From: VAZQ01 sp963725065
GTDB lineage: Bacteria; Pseudomonadota; Alphaproteobacteria; Rhizobiales; Xanthobacteraceae
Reading direction: 5' to 3'
Assembly (NCBI GenBank): GCA_963725065.1
Contig: CAVRXD010000050.1
Coordinates: forward strand, 62,001-126,000
Length of the DNA: 64,000 bases
Part shown: in pieces, positions 47,435-57,017 of the stretch
Layout: every line of letters begins with the position of its first letter
How positions within the stretch are numbered: position 1 is the first letter of the stretch
The notes under the pieces: generated by a model
What the model was told of the DNA's origin: nothing
The model's input: only the letters and a program-made list of their open reading frames with translations
Databases searched by the model: none
Position numbers and translations under genes: made by a program

Positions 47435-48655
47435 ATGTCGCAGACCGCCGAGAAGCGCGAGCATCGGACCCCGTCGCAACTCAAGGACGCCGCGTTCGAC
47501 TGGGAAGATCCGCTCGATCTTGAGAGCGAGCTCACGGAAGAAGAGCGCATGGTGCGGGACACCGCGCGCGGCTACGCGCAGGACAAGCTGTTCCCGCGCG
47601 TGCTGCTGGACAACCGCGAGGAGCGCTTCGACCGCGCCATCGTCTCCGAGATGGGCGCGCTCGGTCTGCTCGGCTCGACCATCCCGGAAGAGTACGGCGG
47701 TGCGGGGCTCGGCTATGTCGCCTATGGACTGATCACGCGCGAGATCGAGCGCGTCGATTCCGGCTACCGCTCGGCGATGTCGGTGCAGTCCTCGCTCGTG
47801 ATGCACCCGATCTTCGCCTATGGCAGCGAGGCGCAACGCAAGAAGTACCTGCCGAAGCTCGCGTCGGGTGAGATCGTGGGCTGTTTCGGCCTGACCGAGC
47901 CCGATCACGGCTCCGATCCCGGCTCGATGGTGACGCGGGCGGAAAAGACGGCGGGCGGGTACCGGCTCAACGGCGCCAAGATGTGGATCACCAACGCGCC
48001 GGTCGCCGACCTGGCGGTGGTCTGGGCCAAACTCGACGGCGTCATCCGCGGCTTCGTGGTCGAGCGCGACACCAAGGGGTTCTCGACGCCGAAGATCGAA
48101 GGCAAGCTGTCGTTGCGCGCCTCGATCACCGGCGAAATCGTGCTCGAGGATGTGCTGGTGCCGGAGGAGAACCTGCTGCCGAACGTGAAGGGCCTGGCCG
48201 GACCGTTCGGCTGCCTCAACGTGGCGCGCGCCGGCATCGCCTGGGGCGCCATCGGCGCGGCCGAGTTCTGCTGGCATCGCGCCCGCCAATACGTGCTCGA
48301 TCGCAAGCAGTTCGGCCGTCCGCTCGCCGCCAATCAGCTCGTGCAGAAGAAGCTCGCCGATATGCAGACCGAGATCACGCTCGGCCTGCACGCGGCGTAC
48401 CGGCTCGGGCGGTTGATGGAAGCGGGCAGGGCGGCGCCGCCGGCGGTGTCGCTGCTCAAGCGCAACAATTGCGGCAAGGCCCTCGAGATCGCGCGCCTCG
48501 CCCGCGATATGCATGGCGGCAACGGCATCTCCGACGAGTTTCACGTGATGCGCGTGTTGTGCAATCTCGAAACCGTCAACACCTACGAGGGCACGCACGA
48601 CATTCACGCGCTGATCCTTGGCCGCGCCCAGACCGGCATCCAGGCGTTTTTCTGA
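47435..48655 (+). CDS. gcdH: Acyl-CoA dehydrogenase, glutaryl-CoA dehydrogenase-like
   Basis: A 406-residue FAD enzyme that oxidatively decarboxylates glutaryl-CoA to crotonyl-CoA in lysine, tryptophan and benzoate degradation. 'CFGLTEPDHGSDPGSMVTRA' binds substrate and FAD, 'WITNAPVADLAVVWAKL' and 'GKLSLRASITGEIVLEDV' are typical of GcdH, and the base Glu is in 'VNTYEGTHDIHALILGRAQT'. The frame is open to 46298, but the ATG at 47435 with GGGAG upstream gives the family length. The gene stands alone; the symbol is assigned by resemblance. Confidence 0.9.
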   Translation: MSQTAEKREHRTPSQLKDAAFDWEDPLDLESELTEEERMVRDTARGYAQDKLFPRVLLDNREERFDRAIVSEMGALGLLGSTIPEEYGGAGLGYVAYGLITREIERVDSGYRSAMSVQSSLVMHPIFAYGSEAQRKKYLPKLASGEIVGCFGLTEPDHGSDPGSMVTRAEKTAGGYRLNGAKMWITNAPVADLAVVWAKLDGVIRGFVVERDTKGFSTPKIEGKLSLRASITGEIVLEDVLVPEENLLPNVKGLAGPFGCLNVARAGIAWGAIGAAEFCWHRARQYVLDRKQFGRPLAANQLVQKKLADMQTEITLGLHAAYRLGRLMEAGRAAPPAVSLLKRNNCGKALEIARLARDMHGGNGISDEFHVMRVLCNLETVNTYEGTHDIHALILGRAQTGIQAFF

Positions 48656-48828
48656 AAACCTCTCCACCGTCATTCCGGCGCGCGCACGAAATCCACGCGC
48701 CGGAAATCCACAGCCGTCAAATCCGTCGTCTCGCCCACGCCGTGCCAGTCACAAACTGCGATGGCCACGGAAACCGGGGCGCGCTCCGCCGGACCAGGTC
48801 CGGCTTCGCCCGGCCGGAATAACGATCA

Positions 48829-49596
48829 ATGGACCTTCTCCATGGCGCGCTGCTCGTCGCTGCCGGGATCGCCGGCGGCTGCATGGCCGCGATCGTCGGC
48901 GGGGCTGCGGTCATTACCTTCCCCGCGCTGCTCGCCGCCGGATTGCCGCCGGTCATGGCGACCGCGGCCAACACCGTCGCGCTCACGCCCGGCCTGTTCC
49001 TGGCCGCCATCTATGATCGTTCGCAGTTGCCGCCGTTCGACCGCTCGTTCGTCGCGGTGGCGCTTGCCTCGATCGTCGGAGCCGTGATCGGCGCCGTGCT
49101 GCTGGTGCTGACCCCGGAACGGGTGTTCTCGGCGCTGGTGCCGCTGCTGCTCGGCTTCGCCACCGTGCTGTTCGCCTATGCCGGGCGGATCAGCACGTGG
49201 CTTGCCGCCCGCGCCGCCACCCGCGGCAACGTGCGCCGCTTCACCCATTCCCCGGCGGCGGTGCTGCCGGTCTCGGTCTATGGCGGCTATTTCGGCGCCG
49301 GCCTCGGGGTGCTCATGCTCGGCGTGCTTTCGGTCGGGACCGCCGGGAACTACCGCTCCGCCAACGTCACCAAGAACCTTGTGACCGGGTTGAACAGCGC
49401 CACCGCCACCGTGATCTTTGCGGCCCAAGGTGTGGTGTCGTGGCCGGCGACACTACTGATGATGGCGGGGACGCTGGTGGGCGGCCTCATCGGCGCGCGG
49501 TTGGCGCAGGTGATGCCGAACCATGCCGCGCGCACGCTGGTCGTGTTCGTTGGCGCGCTGCTGACGGCGGTCTTTGCCTGGCGCTACTGGTTCTGA
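48829..49596 (+). CDS. TauE/SafE (TSUP) family permease
   Basis: A 255-residue inner-membrane protein with about eight hydrophobic segments. It begins 'LLVAAGIAGGCMAAIVGGAA' and has a repeat in the second half ('YGGYFGAGLGVLMLGVLSVG'), the two-fold signature of the TSUP family. Members export sulfite, sulfoacetate or other organosulfur anions. The 3' end overlaps the convergent hydrolase gene by 13 bp. Confidence 0.9.
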   Translation: MDLLHGALLVAAGIAGGCMAAIVGGAAVITFPALLAAGLPPVMATAANTVALTPGLFLAAIYDRSQLPPFDRSFVAVALASIVGAVIGAVLLVLTPERVFSALVPLLLGFATVLFAYAGRISTWLAARAATRGNVRRFTHSPAAVLPVSVYGGYFGAGLGVLMLGVLSVGTAGNYRSANVTKNLVTGLNSATATVIFAAQGVVSWPATLLMMAGTLVGGLIGARLAQVMPNHAARTLVVFVGALLTAVFAWRYWF

Positions 49597-50432
49597 CCCT
49601 TCTGCGCCAGCTCGACGAGCCGGCCAACCATCGCGCTTTGGGGATCGGGCATCGTGTCGATCGAAGTGAAATGGTTTGCCCCGGCGATGGCCTCGAAGCG
49701 GGTCTGCGCGCCGGCCTTGCCCCAGGTCTCGGCGATGACCCGGCTCTGGCGCAAGAACTCGCTCGATTCCAGACCTCCGACCACCGCATCGAAGACGCGG
49801 CCCTTCGGCGCCGGCCAGAACAGCGGCGAGACGCGCCGGGCCTCGGCCTCGTCGAGCCGCAAATCCTGCGCCATGGTGATCTGAACCAGCGGCGTGAGAT
49901 CGAACACGCCGGAGACCGAGTAGGCGGCGGGCACCAGATCCTCTGGTGTCTTGGGATAGAGCTCATGCCACTCGGTCGCCACCATGGCGCCAGCGAGATG
50001 TCCGCCGGCGGAGTGGCCGTACACCATGATGCGCTGGCCGGTGCGCAGCCACATGAACAGGCATGCGTGCCGGATCTGCTCGATGATCTCGGCGATGGTG
50101 ACTTCCGGAGCGAGATCGTAGCCGACCACCCCGACTGCCACGCCGTGCGCGTTGAGTCCGCGCGCCATGTGGCTGAACAGCGAAGGGTCGAGCGAGCGCC
50201 AGTAGCCGCCATGGATGAACAGCGCGAGCGGCGATGTGACGTCCGGGCGAGGCGAGAAAAGATCGATGAACTGGCGCGGCGACGATCCGTAGCTGAGCCC
50301 GAGCTCGGCGCGCCGTTCCTTCATGGCTTCGGCGCGATAGTCCTCGGCCTCGCGCGTCCAGCGTGCGAAGATTTCCGGGTGTTCGGGCACGCGGGCGCGG
50401 TTGTTGTATTCGGCTTCGTAGTCGATGGGCAT
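49584..50432 (-). CDS. Alpha/beta hydrolase (kynurenine formamidase/BD-FAE-like)
   Basis: A 282-residue cytosolic hydrolase. The N-terminal 'DYEAEYNNRARVPEHPEIF', the oxyanion motif 'LFIHGGYWRSLD' and the elbow 'MVYGHSAGGHLAGAM' match arylformamidase-like esterases; a His in 'GANHFTSID' completes a likely triad. A role in tryptophan degradation would fit the nearby GcdH-like enzyme, but is not shown. GGGGGAG lies five bases before the ATG at 50432. Confidence 0.85.
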   Translation of the reverse strand: MPIDYEAEYNNRARVPEHPEIFARWTREAEDYRAEAMKERRAELGLSYGSSPRQFIDLFSPRPDVTSPLALFIHGGYWRSLDPSLFSHMARGLNAHGVAVGVVGYDLAPEVTIAEIIEQIRHACLFMWLRTGQRIMVYGHSAGGHLAGAMVATEWHELYPKTPEDLVPAAYSVSGVFDLTPLVQITMAQDLRLDEAEARRVSPLFWPAPKGRVFDAVVGGLESSEFLRQSRVIAETWGKAGAQTRFEAIAGANHFTSIDTMPDPQSAMVGRLVELAQKGQNQ

Positions 50433-50631
50433 GTGATCTCCCCCTGCTCGCCTCTGTATCATCTCTTTCCGCCCGCGGGGAGAGGGAGGGGCGGAGGCGG
50501 AGAAAAAGCCGCGCCTTGTTCTTTGATCGCAACGCAGGTCGACGGTCGATCCGCCGCGACCGATGAGTTGACGCGTTTTTCCGCGGCGAACCGGTTCCCA
50601 CTTGCTGGGAAATCGCTATATGTCTGGCGCA

Positions 50632-51756
50632 ATGAAGGTTGATGGCAAGAACATGCGCAGCATCTGGTTGGAGCCCGACGGCTGGTCTGTCGGCGCCATC
50701 GACCAGAGCCTGCTGCCGCACCGCTTCGCCACCATCCGGCTGACGACGCTCGACGACGCCGCGCGCGCCATCGCGACCATGCAGGTGCGGGGCGCCCCTC
50801 TGATCGGGGCGACGGCAGCCTACGGCGTATGCCTGGCGCTGCGGGCCGACGCGTCCGACGAGGCGCTCGAGCGTGCGTTTGCGACGCTCATGGCCACGCG
50901 TCCCACCGCCATCAATCTCAAATGGGCGCTGGAGGAGATGGTCGGGGCGGTGCGCAACCGTCCGCGGGAAGAGCGGGTCGCCGCCGCGTATCGGCGCGCG
51001 GCCGAGATCTGCGACGAAGACGTCGCCATCAACCAGGCGATCGGCGGCCATGGCGCCGCGTTGATCGCCGCCATCGCTGCGAAGAAGCCGGCGGCGCAAC
51101 CGGTGCAGGTGCTCACGCACTGCAACGCCGGCTGGCTCGCGACCGTCGATTTCGGCACCGCGCTGGCGCCGATCTACGTGGCGCACGATCGCGGCGTGCC
51201 GCTCCATGTCTGGGTCGACGAGACGCGGCCGCGCAACCAGGGTGCCGCGCTGACCGCCTGGGAATTGGGCCAGCACGGCGTGCCGCATACCGTGATTCCG
51301 GACAATACCGGCGGCCATCTGATGCAGCACGGCATGGTCGACATGGTGATCGTCGGGACTGATCGGGTCACCGCCGACGGCGACGTCTGCAACAAGATCG
51401 GCACCTATCTCAAGGCGCTCGCGGCCAAGGACAACGGCGTGCCGTTCTATGTGGGGCTTCCGTCGCCGACGATCGACTTTTCGGTATCGGACGGGCTCGC
51501 CGAAATTCCGATCGAGCAGCGCAGCGCGGACGAAGTCGCGACCGTCACCGGCCGCACCGCCGACGGAAGCGTTGCGACCGTGCGCATCGTGCCGGACGGC
51601 TCGGCGGTCGCGAACTACGGCTTCGACGTGACGCCGGCCCGCCTCGTCACCGGCCTGGTGACCGAGCGCGGGATCATTGCCCCGAATCGGGAGGCGCTGG
51701 CCGGGGCTTTCGCCGAGCGCGCGGCCGCGGCAATATCCGGGATCGGCAAGCCGTAA
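50632..51756 (+). CDS. mtnA: S-methyl-5-thioribose-1-phosphate isomerase
   Basis: A 374-residue isomerase of the methionine salvage pathway, converting methylthioribose-1-phosphate to methylthioribulose-1-phosphate. Landmarks are 'TMQVRGAPLIGATAAYGVCL', the catalytic Cys in 'VLTHCNAGWLAT', 'VWVDETRPRNQGAALTAWEL' and the Asp in 'VIVGTDRVTADGDV'. Length is normal. The ATG at 50632 gives the family start; an upstream TTG/ATG extension to 50602 is possible. No other salvage gene is in the window. Confidence 0.95.
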   Translation: MKVDGKNMRSIWLEPDGWSVGAIDQSLLPHRFATIRLTTLDDAARAIATMQVRGAPLIGATAAYGVCLALRADASDEALERAFATLMATRPTAINLKWALEEMVGAVRNRPREERVAAAYRRAAEICDEDVAINQAIGGHGAALIAAIAAKKPAAQPVQVLTHCNAGWLATVDFGTALAPIYVAHDRGVPLHVWVDETRPRNQGAALTAWELGQHGVPHTVIPDNTGGHLMQHGMVDMVIVGTDRVTADGDVCNKIGTYLKALAAKDNGVPFYVGLPSPTIDFSVSDGLAEIPIEQRSADEVATVTGRTADGSVATVRIVPDGSAVANYGFDVTPARLVTGLVTERGIIAPNREALAGAFAERAAAAISGIGKP

Positions 51757-51861
51757 ATCGGTCGTCGACCGCGCGCGCAGACCGAATGTCGATGACTTGT
51801 TGTGGCGCGCCGTCACCGAGGATGTGTTGCGTGCGTGACGTTCGGTTTCGTCGTGCCACCA

Positions 51862-52028
51862 CTAGTGTCCCGTTTCCGACGTTCGTATCATCTCGCAGCA
51901 CCCGCTTTTACGAACGTCGGAAACAAAGGGACACTAGCAAGTCATGATCCTAGTGTGGCTTTGCATTTGACGTTCCTATGAAGGACTCGCGGCCAGTACT
52001 GATAGGAACGTCAAATGCGCCACACTAG
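51862..52028 (+). repeat. Paired-hairpin interspersed element, copy 3 (B then A)
   Basis: Hairpin B (51862-51937), a 12-nt spacer (CAAGTCATGATC), and hairpin A (51950-52028), each bounded by CTAG on both sides. Same orientation as copy 2, with about 97% identity by eye, although the copies are 27 kb apart. It lies 105 bp after mtnA and 28 bp before the mmcB-like start, so it fills most of that intergenic region. Confidence 0.93.
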
Positions 52029-52056
52029 CGTGCCGCTGCCGGGGATCGTTCATTCC

Positions 52057-52542
52057 ATGAGCATGAGCTCACTTGCGGCTGTTCTGCCGATCGACCGCCG
52101 GCAATCGCCGACCGCGCTGGCGGTCGCGCGCGGCACCACGCGGCTCCTGCATTCGCTGGGGTTTGCGGTGGTCAGCGAATTGCCGCTGGCGTCGGGTCGG
52201 CGCGCCGACCTTGTGGCGCTCGCGAGCGACGGCGAATTGTGGATCGTGGAGATCAAGTCTTCGATTGCCGATTTACGCGCCGATCAGAAATGGATCGACT
52301 ACCGGCTTCATTGCGATCGGCTGTTCTTCGCCACCACGCTTGAAGTGCCGTGCGAAATCTTCCCGCCTGACACCGGCCTTATCGTTGCCGACGCGTTCGG
52401 CGCATCGCTCGTCTGCGAAGCGCCCGAGCACCGCCTCCATGCGGCGACCCGCAAAAATATGCTGCTTGCTTTTGCGCGCGCCGCCGCGCTGCGCCTGTCG
52501 ACCCTGGCCGACCCGGAAGGGCCATTTGCCTCGGAAGGTTAA
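52057..52542 (+). CDS. mmcB: MmcB-family DNA repair protein
   Basis: A 161-residue protein of the MmcB family, first described as a DNA-damage response protein in Caulobacter. 'RRADLVALASDGELWIVEIK' is a PD-(D/E)xK-type nuclease core with Asp, Glu and Lys in place. 'SSIADLRADQKWIDYRLHCD' and 'PPDTGLIVADAFGA' follow. ATGs at 52057 and 52063 are both possible. Repeat copy 3 ends 28 bp upstream, and an in-frame ATG inside the repeat (52015) is an alternative start. Confidence 0.85.
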   Translation: MSMSSLAAVLPIDRRQSPTALAVARGTTRLLHSLGFAVVSELPLASGRRADLVALASDGELWIVEIKSSIADLRADQKWIDYRLHCDRLFFATTLEVPCEIFPPDTGLIVADAFGASLVCEAPEHRLHAATRKNMLLAFARAAALRLSTLADPEGPFASEG

Positions 52543-52568
52543 TCGGCAGAGGGTTAATCAGCAGAGGG

Positions 52569-52790
52569 CTAATCAGCGACGACGATGTGCCGGTCGTTGA
52601 CCAGTCCCTTGAGCAGCCGGGCCACATAGTGCTCGACCACGTCCTCGGGCGTACCGTCCCTGCCCCAAACCGTCACTTTGGGATTGAGCCGTCCCGCGCG
52701 GCCGACCCAGCTCACCAGGTAATCAGATAGGAGACCGAATTTCTTCGTGGTTTCCAGCCGTTCGAAAATGGCGTCCTGATTGGGATACAT
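52569..52790 (-). CDS. Small conserved-looking protein of unknown function (73 aa)
   Basis: A soluble, charged protein ('YPNQDAIFERLETTKKFGLL', 'VEHYVARLLKGLVNDRHIVV'). The ATG at 52790 has GGAG eight bases upstream; a TTG two codons earlier is too close to it. It lies downstream of actR on the same strand, 127 bp away, so it may be read from that promoter. I do not recognise the family. Confidence 0.65.
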   Translation of the reverse strand: MYPNQDAIFERLETTKKFGLLSDYLVSWVGRAGRLNPKVTVWGRDGTPEDVVEHYVARLLKGLVNDRHIVVAD

Positions 52791-52917
52791 GCTCAAATCT
52801 CCGACCGTTCCGGACCATTAACGCCCAGATCCGGTTTTGGTTGCACTGCGATATGCTGTTCTTGCGCCAGCCTTCGGGCAATACGACCGCGGGCAAATGC
52901 CGGTAGAGCGAGGCTGC

Positions 52918-53475
52918 CTATTTCGGCGCGCGCTTGGCCAGGATGCGTTGCAGCGTGCGACGGTGCATGTTGAGCCGGCGGGCGGTCTCCGAAACATTGC
53001 GTCCACAGAGCTCGTAAATGCGCTGGATGTGCTCCCATCGCACCCGATCGGCCGACATGGGATTTTCCGGCGGCTCGGCCTTGCGGCCGTCAAGTGCGAG
53101 CAGGGCTGCCACCACGTCGTCGGCGTCGACCGGCTTGGAGAGATAGTCCACGGCGCCGAGTTTCACCGCGTTCACCGCGGTTGCGATGTTGCCGTACCCG
53201 GTCAGGATGATGGCGCGCGCATCGGGACGACGGCGCTTGAGCGCGGAGATCACGTCGAGGCCGTTGCCGTCCTCGAGCCGCATGTCGACCACGGCGAAGG
53301 CGGGGGAGGCGGTCTCGAGCTGGGTCAGGCCTTCGGCGACCGACTCGGCCGTGGTCACGGCGAAGCCGCGGCCTTCCATGGCGCGCGCAAGCCGCTGCAG
53401 GAATGATTTGTCATCCTCGACGATCAGCAGGGAGCGGTCGCTCGGCATCGCTGCCGCGAAATCGGCCATGGCCAT
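52918..53475 (-). CDS. actR: Response regulator ActR/RegA/PrrA (redox response)
   Basis: A 185-residue regulator. The receiver domain has 'LLIVEDDKSFLQRLARAM', phosphoacceptor D64 in 'AVVDMRLEDGNGLDV', and the Lys in 'DYLSKPVDADD'. The C-terminal Fis-type helix-turn-helix is 'NVSETARRLNMHRRTLQRIL', identical in style to RegA/PrrA. GGAGG lies five bases before the ATG at 53475. It follows actS on the same strand with a 200-bp gap. Targets typically include respiration, CO2 and nitrogen metabolism. Confidence 0.95.
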   Translation of the reverse strand: MAMADFAAAMPSDRSLLIVEDDKSFLQRLARAMEGRGFAVTTAESVAEGLTQLETASPAFAVVDMRLEDGNGLDVISALKRRRPDARAIILTGYGNIATAVNAVKLGAVDYLSKPVDADDVVAALLALDGRKAEPPENPMSADRVRWEHIQRIYELCGRNVSETARRLNMHRRTLQRILAKRAPK

Positions 53476-53675
53476 GGTCGCCTCCAGAAGGTGGCCCTGC
53501 TGCCACACGCTGCGCAGGCCCGACGGAACCGGCGACAGCACCATCTGCCCATAAAATTCGCGTATAGTCTAGGAACGATACCCCATGACCTCAAGTGAAT
53601 AATCGCTAATGAAAGGCGGGCGCCCGGTTCCATCCGCACCGGGCGGCTGACATTCGGTACCCAGCGGGCTTTCGC

Positions 53676-54992
53676 TTATGAAGCGAACGCCATGGAGCGC
53701 TCGAAGTCGTTGCGTCCCCAGTGCACGCGCACGATCGCCCCCCGGTCCGGAAAGGCGCGGTTCTCGAAATCGAGCGTCGCACCCGAGCGCTCCAGCAGCG
53801 TCTTCGCAATGAAGAAGCCGAGCCCGAGGCCGCTCGCCTCGCCGTCGACGCTCTGGCGTTGTTGCCGGCGGCTGGTGACGTAAGGCTCGCCGATTCGGTC
53901 CATGATCTCCGGAGCAAAGCCCGGGCCATCGTCGGTGATGGTGACGGCGACGTCCTGTCCGCTCCAGGAGGCCGCGACGTCGACCCGCTCGCGGGCGAAG
54001 TCGACGGCGTTCTCCAGCAGGTTTCCCAGGCCGTAGAGGATTGCGGGATTGCGGCCGCCGACCGGCTCATCGACGTCGCCCGCGGACAGGGCGACATTGA
54101 TCGCCACGCCGAAGTCGCGATGGGGCGCAACCACCTCCTCGATCAGCGTGGAGAGCTTCATGCGGTCGAAAGGATCGCCGCTCGAGAGCTCGGTGAGCTT
54201 GGCCAGAATGGCACGGCAGCGTTTCGCCTGCTCGTTCAACAGCCGCACGTCGTCGGCATGCTCGGAATCCGGCGTGATCGCGAGCTGGAGCTCTTTGGCG
54301 ATCAGCGTGATGGTCGCAAGTGGCGTGCCCAGCTCATGGGCGGCTGCCGCCGCCAGCCCGTCGAGCTGCGAGAGGTGCTGTTCGCGCGCAAGCACCAGTT
54401 CGGTCGCCGCCAGCGCATCCGCGAGCTGGCGCGATTCCTCCGTGATCTGCCACGCATGCAGGCCGATGAATGCGATCGAGAGCAGGATGGAAAGCCACAC
54501 CCCCATCACGTACACGGCGGGCAGTTCGAGTGGCGGCTCGGTATCCCACGGCAGCGGATCATGCACGAAGACGAGCAGCGTCGCGCAGGCGATGGCGAAG
54601 CCGCCGAGCATCAAGGTCATGCGCGGGGGCAGCGCGGTGGCCGAGATCAGCACCGGTCCGAGAAAAAGGAATGCGAACGGGTTCTGCAGCCCGCCGGTGA
54701 AGAACAGCAGCACCGCCAGCTCGGCTATGTCGAAGGCCAGCAGCCATGCCGCCCGATCGGGCTCGAGCCGCTGCGTCATCGGAAAGCGGATGCGCAGCGC
54801 GACGTTGAGCCAGGCCGCAAGCGCGATCACCGCGAGGCAGCCCCAGATCGGCAGCTCGTAGTCGAGCCCGAAATACACCACCAGGACGGCGGTGGTCTGG
54901 CCGATGACCGCCAGCCAGCGCAGCCGCACGAGGGTATCGAGGCGCACGCTGCGCCCGGTCCTGTGGGCTTCCTCGGCGGGTTGGTCGGTCAT
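53676..54992 (-). CDS. actS: Sensor histidine kinase ActS/RegB/PrrB (redox sensor)
   Basis: A 438-residue membrane kinase. Six hydrophobic segments fill residues 25-180. The quinone-binding motif 'FFTGGLQNPFAFLF' (GGxxNPF) and the H-box 'AAAAHELGTPLATIT' (H219) are RegB signatures. The redox-active Cys of RegB corresponds to C259 in 'NEQAKRCRAILAKL'. The ATPase region has 'GLGNLLENAVDF', 'DDGPGFAP' and 'GLGLGFFIAKTLL'. It probably senses the ubiquinone pool and phosphorylates ActR. Divergent from the ABC exporter operon. Confidence 0.95.
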   Translation of the reverse strand: MTDQPAEEAHRTGRSVRLDTLVRLRWLAVIGQTTAVLVVYFGLDYELPIWGCLAVIALAAWLNVALRIRFPMTQRLEPDRAAWLLAFDIAELAVLLFFTGGLQNPFAFLFLGPVLISATALPPRMTLMLGGFAIACATLLVFVHDPLPWDTEPPLELPAVYVMGVWLSILLSIAFIGLHAWQITEESRQLADALAATELVLAREQHLSQLDGLAAAAAHELGTPLATITLIAKELQLAITPDSEHADDVRLLNEQAKRCRAILAKLTELSSGDPFDRMKLSTLIEEVVAPHRDFGVAINVALSAGDVDEPVGGRNPAILYGLGNLLENAVDFARERVDVAASWSGQDVAVTITDDGPGFAPEIMDRIGEPYVTSRRQQRQSVDGEASGLGLGFFIAKTLLERSGATLDFENRAFPDRGAIVRVHWGRNDFERSMAFAS

Positions 54993-55141
54993 GCCGACAC
55001 TGTAGACCTTCGCAGGGGGGCCTCAACCGTGGCCGAATGCCCTATGTCCGCGGCGAGCGGCCGGCAAGTGCAGGGCGATCCAACGCCCTTGCCTCGCGCT
55101 ACTGGCCGGGCCACATGTGCGGCTTCGCAGACCGTGTACCC

Positions 55142-55903
55142 ATGACCCAAGCCGCCGAGCCCGCGATTGCCGTCGACCAGCTGGTGAAGGTCTATAGGAC
55201 CACCCGCGCGGTGGACGGCATTTCGTTTGCGCTCGAGCCCGGATCCGTCACCGGGCTTCTCGGCGGCAACGGCGCCGGCAAGACCACCACCATCGCGATG
55301 ATCATGGGCCTCGTGACGCCGACGTCCGGTACGGTGAACGTGCTCGGCGCCGCGATGCCGCGCCAGCGCTATCAGGTGCTGCACAAGATGAACTTCGAGA
55401 GCCCCTATATCGACATGCCGCATCGGCTGACGGTGCGGCAGAACCTCAAGGTCTTCGGGCGCCTCTACGCGGTCGAGGATTTGAACGGCCGCATCGCCGC
55501 GCTGGCGCAGGAACTCGATCTCACGGAGTTTCTCGACCGGCCGACGGGCAAGCTCTCGGCCGGACAGAAGACCCGCGTCGCGCTGGCGAAGGCGCTCATC
55601 AACTCACCACAGGTCCTTCTGCTCGACGAGCCGACCGCGTCGCTCGATCCCGATACCGCCGACTGGGTGCGCGGCCATCTCGAACGCTTTCGCGAGGAGC
55701 GCGGCGCCACGGTGCTGCTGGCCTCCCACAACATGAGCGAGGTCGAGCGTCTGTGCGAGCGCGTGATCATCATGAAGCGCGGCCGCATCGAGGACGACGA
55801 CACCCCGCAGCGTCTGCTCATACGCTACGGCCGCGAAACGCTCGAGGAGGTATTCCTCGACGTTGTGCGCGGGCGCGGCGAAGCTCGTGAGGCGGCGCAA
55901 TGA
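55142..55903 (+). CDS. ABC exporter ATPase (ABC-2/NodI-DrrA type)
   Basis: A 253-residue ATPase. Walker A is 'GLLGGNGAGKTTTIAMIMGL', the signature is 'LSAGQKTRVALAKALI', Walker B is 'VLLLDEPTASLDP', and the switch His is in 'LLASHNMSEVERL'. The C-terminal tail is typical of export ATPases. An ABC-2 permease gene follows 52 bp later. The ATG at 55142 lacks a strong ribosome-binding site; the frame is open to 55037. Substrate unknown. Confidence 0.92.
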   Translation: MTQAAEPAIAVDQLVKVYRTTRAVDGISFALEPGSVTGLLGGNGAGKTTTIAMIMGLVTPTSGTVNVLGAAMPRQRYQVLHKMNFESPYIDMPHRLTVRQNLKVFGRLYAVEDLNGRIAALAQELDLTEFLDRPTGKLSAGQKTRVALAKALINSPQVLLLDEPTASLDPDTADWVRGHLERFREERGATVLLASHNMSEVERLCERVIIMKRGRIEDDDTPQRLLIRYGRETLEEVFLDVVRGRGEAREAAQ

Positions 55904-55955
55904 TGATCGAAGCCGCTCGTTCGGGTGTTCTGTCCGCATTCGCGACAATGCCGGC

Positions 55956-56777
55956 ATGACCGCGCATTCCACCAGCGCCGTGACATTGGCTCCGCATCGG
56001 GTCGGGGCGATGGTGCTGCGCTATCTCTATTTGCTGCGCTCGTCCTGGACCCGGCTGGTGGAGCTCATCTACTGGCCGGCGGTGCAGCTCTTTGTGTGGG
56101 GATTTCTGCAGCTCTACATCGCCCAGAATTCGGGGTTCTTCGCACGCGCGACCGGAGTCTTCATCGCCGCCGTGCTGATGTGGGATGTGCTGTTTCGCGG
56201 CCAGCTCGGCTTCTCGGTCTCGTTTCTGGAAGAGATGTGGTCGCGCAATCTCAGCAACCTGATGATCAGCCCGTTGCGCCCGATCGAATTCGTCTGCGCC
56301 TTGATGATCATGAGCATCGTACGGCTCGCGATCGGCATGGTGCCGGTCACGTTTCTTGCCATCGCCTTCTTCGGGTTCAACGTTTACAGCCTCGGCTTCG
56401 CGCTGGCGGCGTTCTTTCTGAATCTCATCCTGACGAGCTGGGCGGTCGGCATCGTCGTCTCGGGCGTGCTGCTGCGCAACGGCATGGGCGCCGAATCGCT
56501 GGCCTGGACGCTGATGTTCGTGCTCATGCCGCTCACCTGCGTTTACTACCCCGTGAGCGTGCTGCCGGACTGGCTGCAGGTGATCGCCTGGGCGCTGCCG
56601 CCGACCTATGTGTTCGAGGGGATGCGCGCACTCGTCATGGAGCAGGTGTTCCGTGCCGACCTCATGGTCGAGGCCTTCGCGCTCAACGCGATCTACCTTG
56701 CGGCGGCCGTCATCGCGTTCCTGGCCTTGCTCAACAGCTCGCGCCGGTCGGGCTCGTTGCTGCAGACCGGCGAATAG
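55956..56777 (+). CDS. ABC-2 type permease (NodJ/DrrB-like)
   Basis: A 273-residue inner-membrane protein with six hydrophobic segments. Landmarks are 'GVFIAAVLMWDVLFRGQLGF', 'FLEEMWSRNLSNLMISPLRP', 'MPLTCVYYPVSVLPDWLQVI' and 'ALPPTYVFEGMRAL', all typical of ABC-2 permeases. With the ATPase upstream it forms a two-gene exporter. The ATG at 55956 gives a family-like start; the open frame begins at 55863. Confidence 0.92.
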   Translation: MTAHSTSAVTLAPHRVGAMVLRYLYLLRSSWTRLVELIYWPAVQLFVWGFLQLYIAQNSGFFARATGVFIAAVLMWDVLFRGQLGFSVSFLEEMWSRNLSNLMISPLRPIEFVCALMIMSIVRLAIGMVPVTFLAIAFFGFNVYSLGFALAAFFLNLILTSWAVGIVVSGVLLRNGMGAESLAWTLMFVLMPLTCVYYPVSVLPDWLQVIAWALPPTYVFEGMRALVMEQVFRADLMVEAFALNAIYLAAAVIAFLALLNSSRRSGSLLQTGE

Positions 56778-57017
56778 GACAGCCGCCAATGCTCCACTGC
56801 TTCATCATGGCAGCTTTGCTGCGGCGCGAAAGCCACAGGCCCCGCCGATGCTTATCTCCGCCGGGCAAACCGGGTATCGGCAAGCAAAATGGGTTATGTT
56901 GACTGTATGACAAAACCACGACAAGATATTGCAGTGCAGCAAAATCTGCCCGAGGCCGGGGAAATGGCGATTGGTGAGTTCGGCGGCGCGCCAGCCGCAC
57001 TGGGCCCCAGCGGCCCG

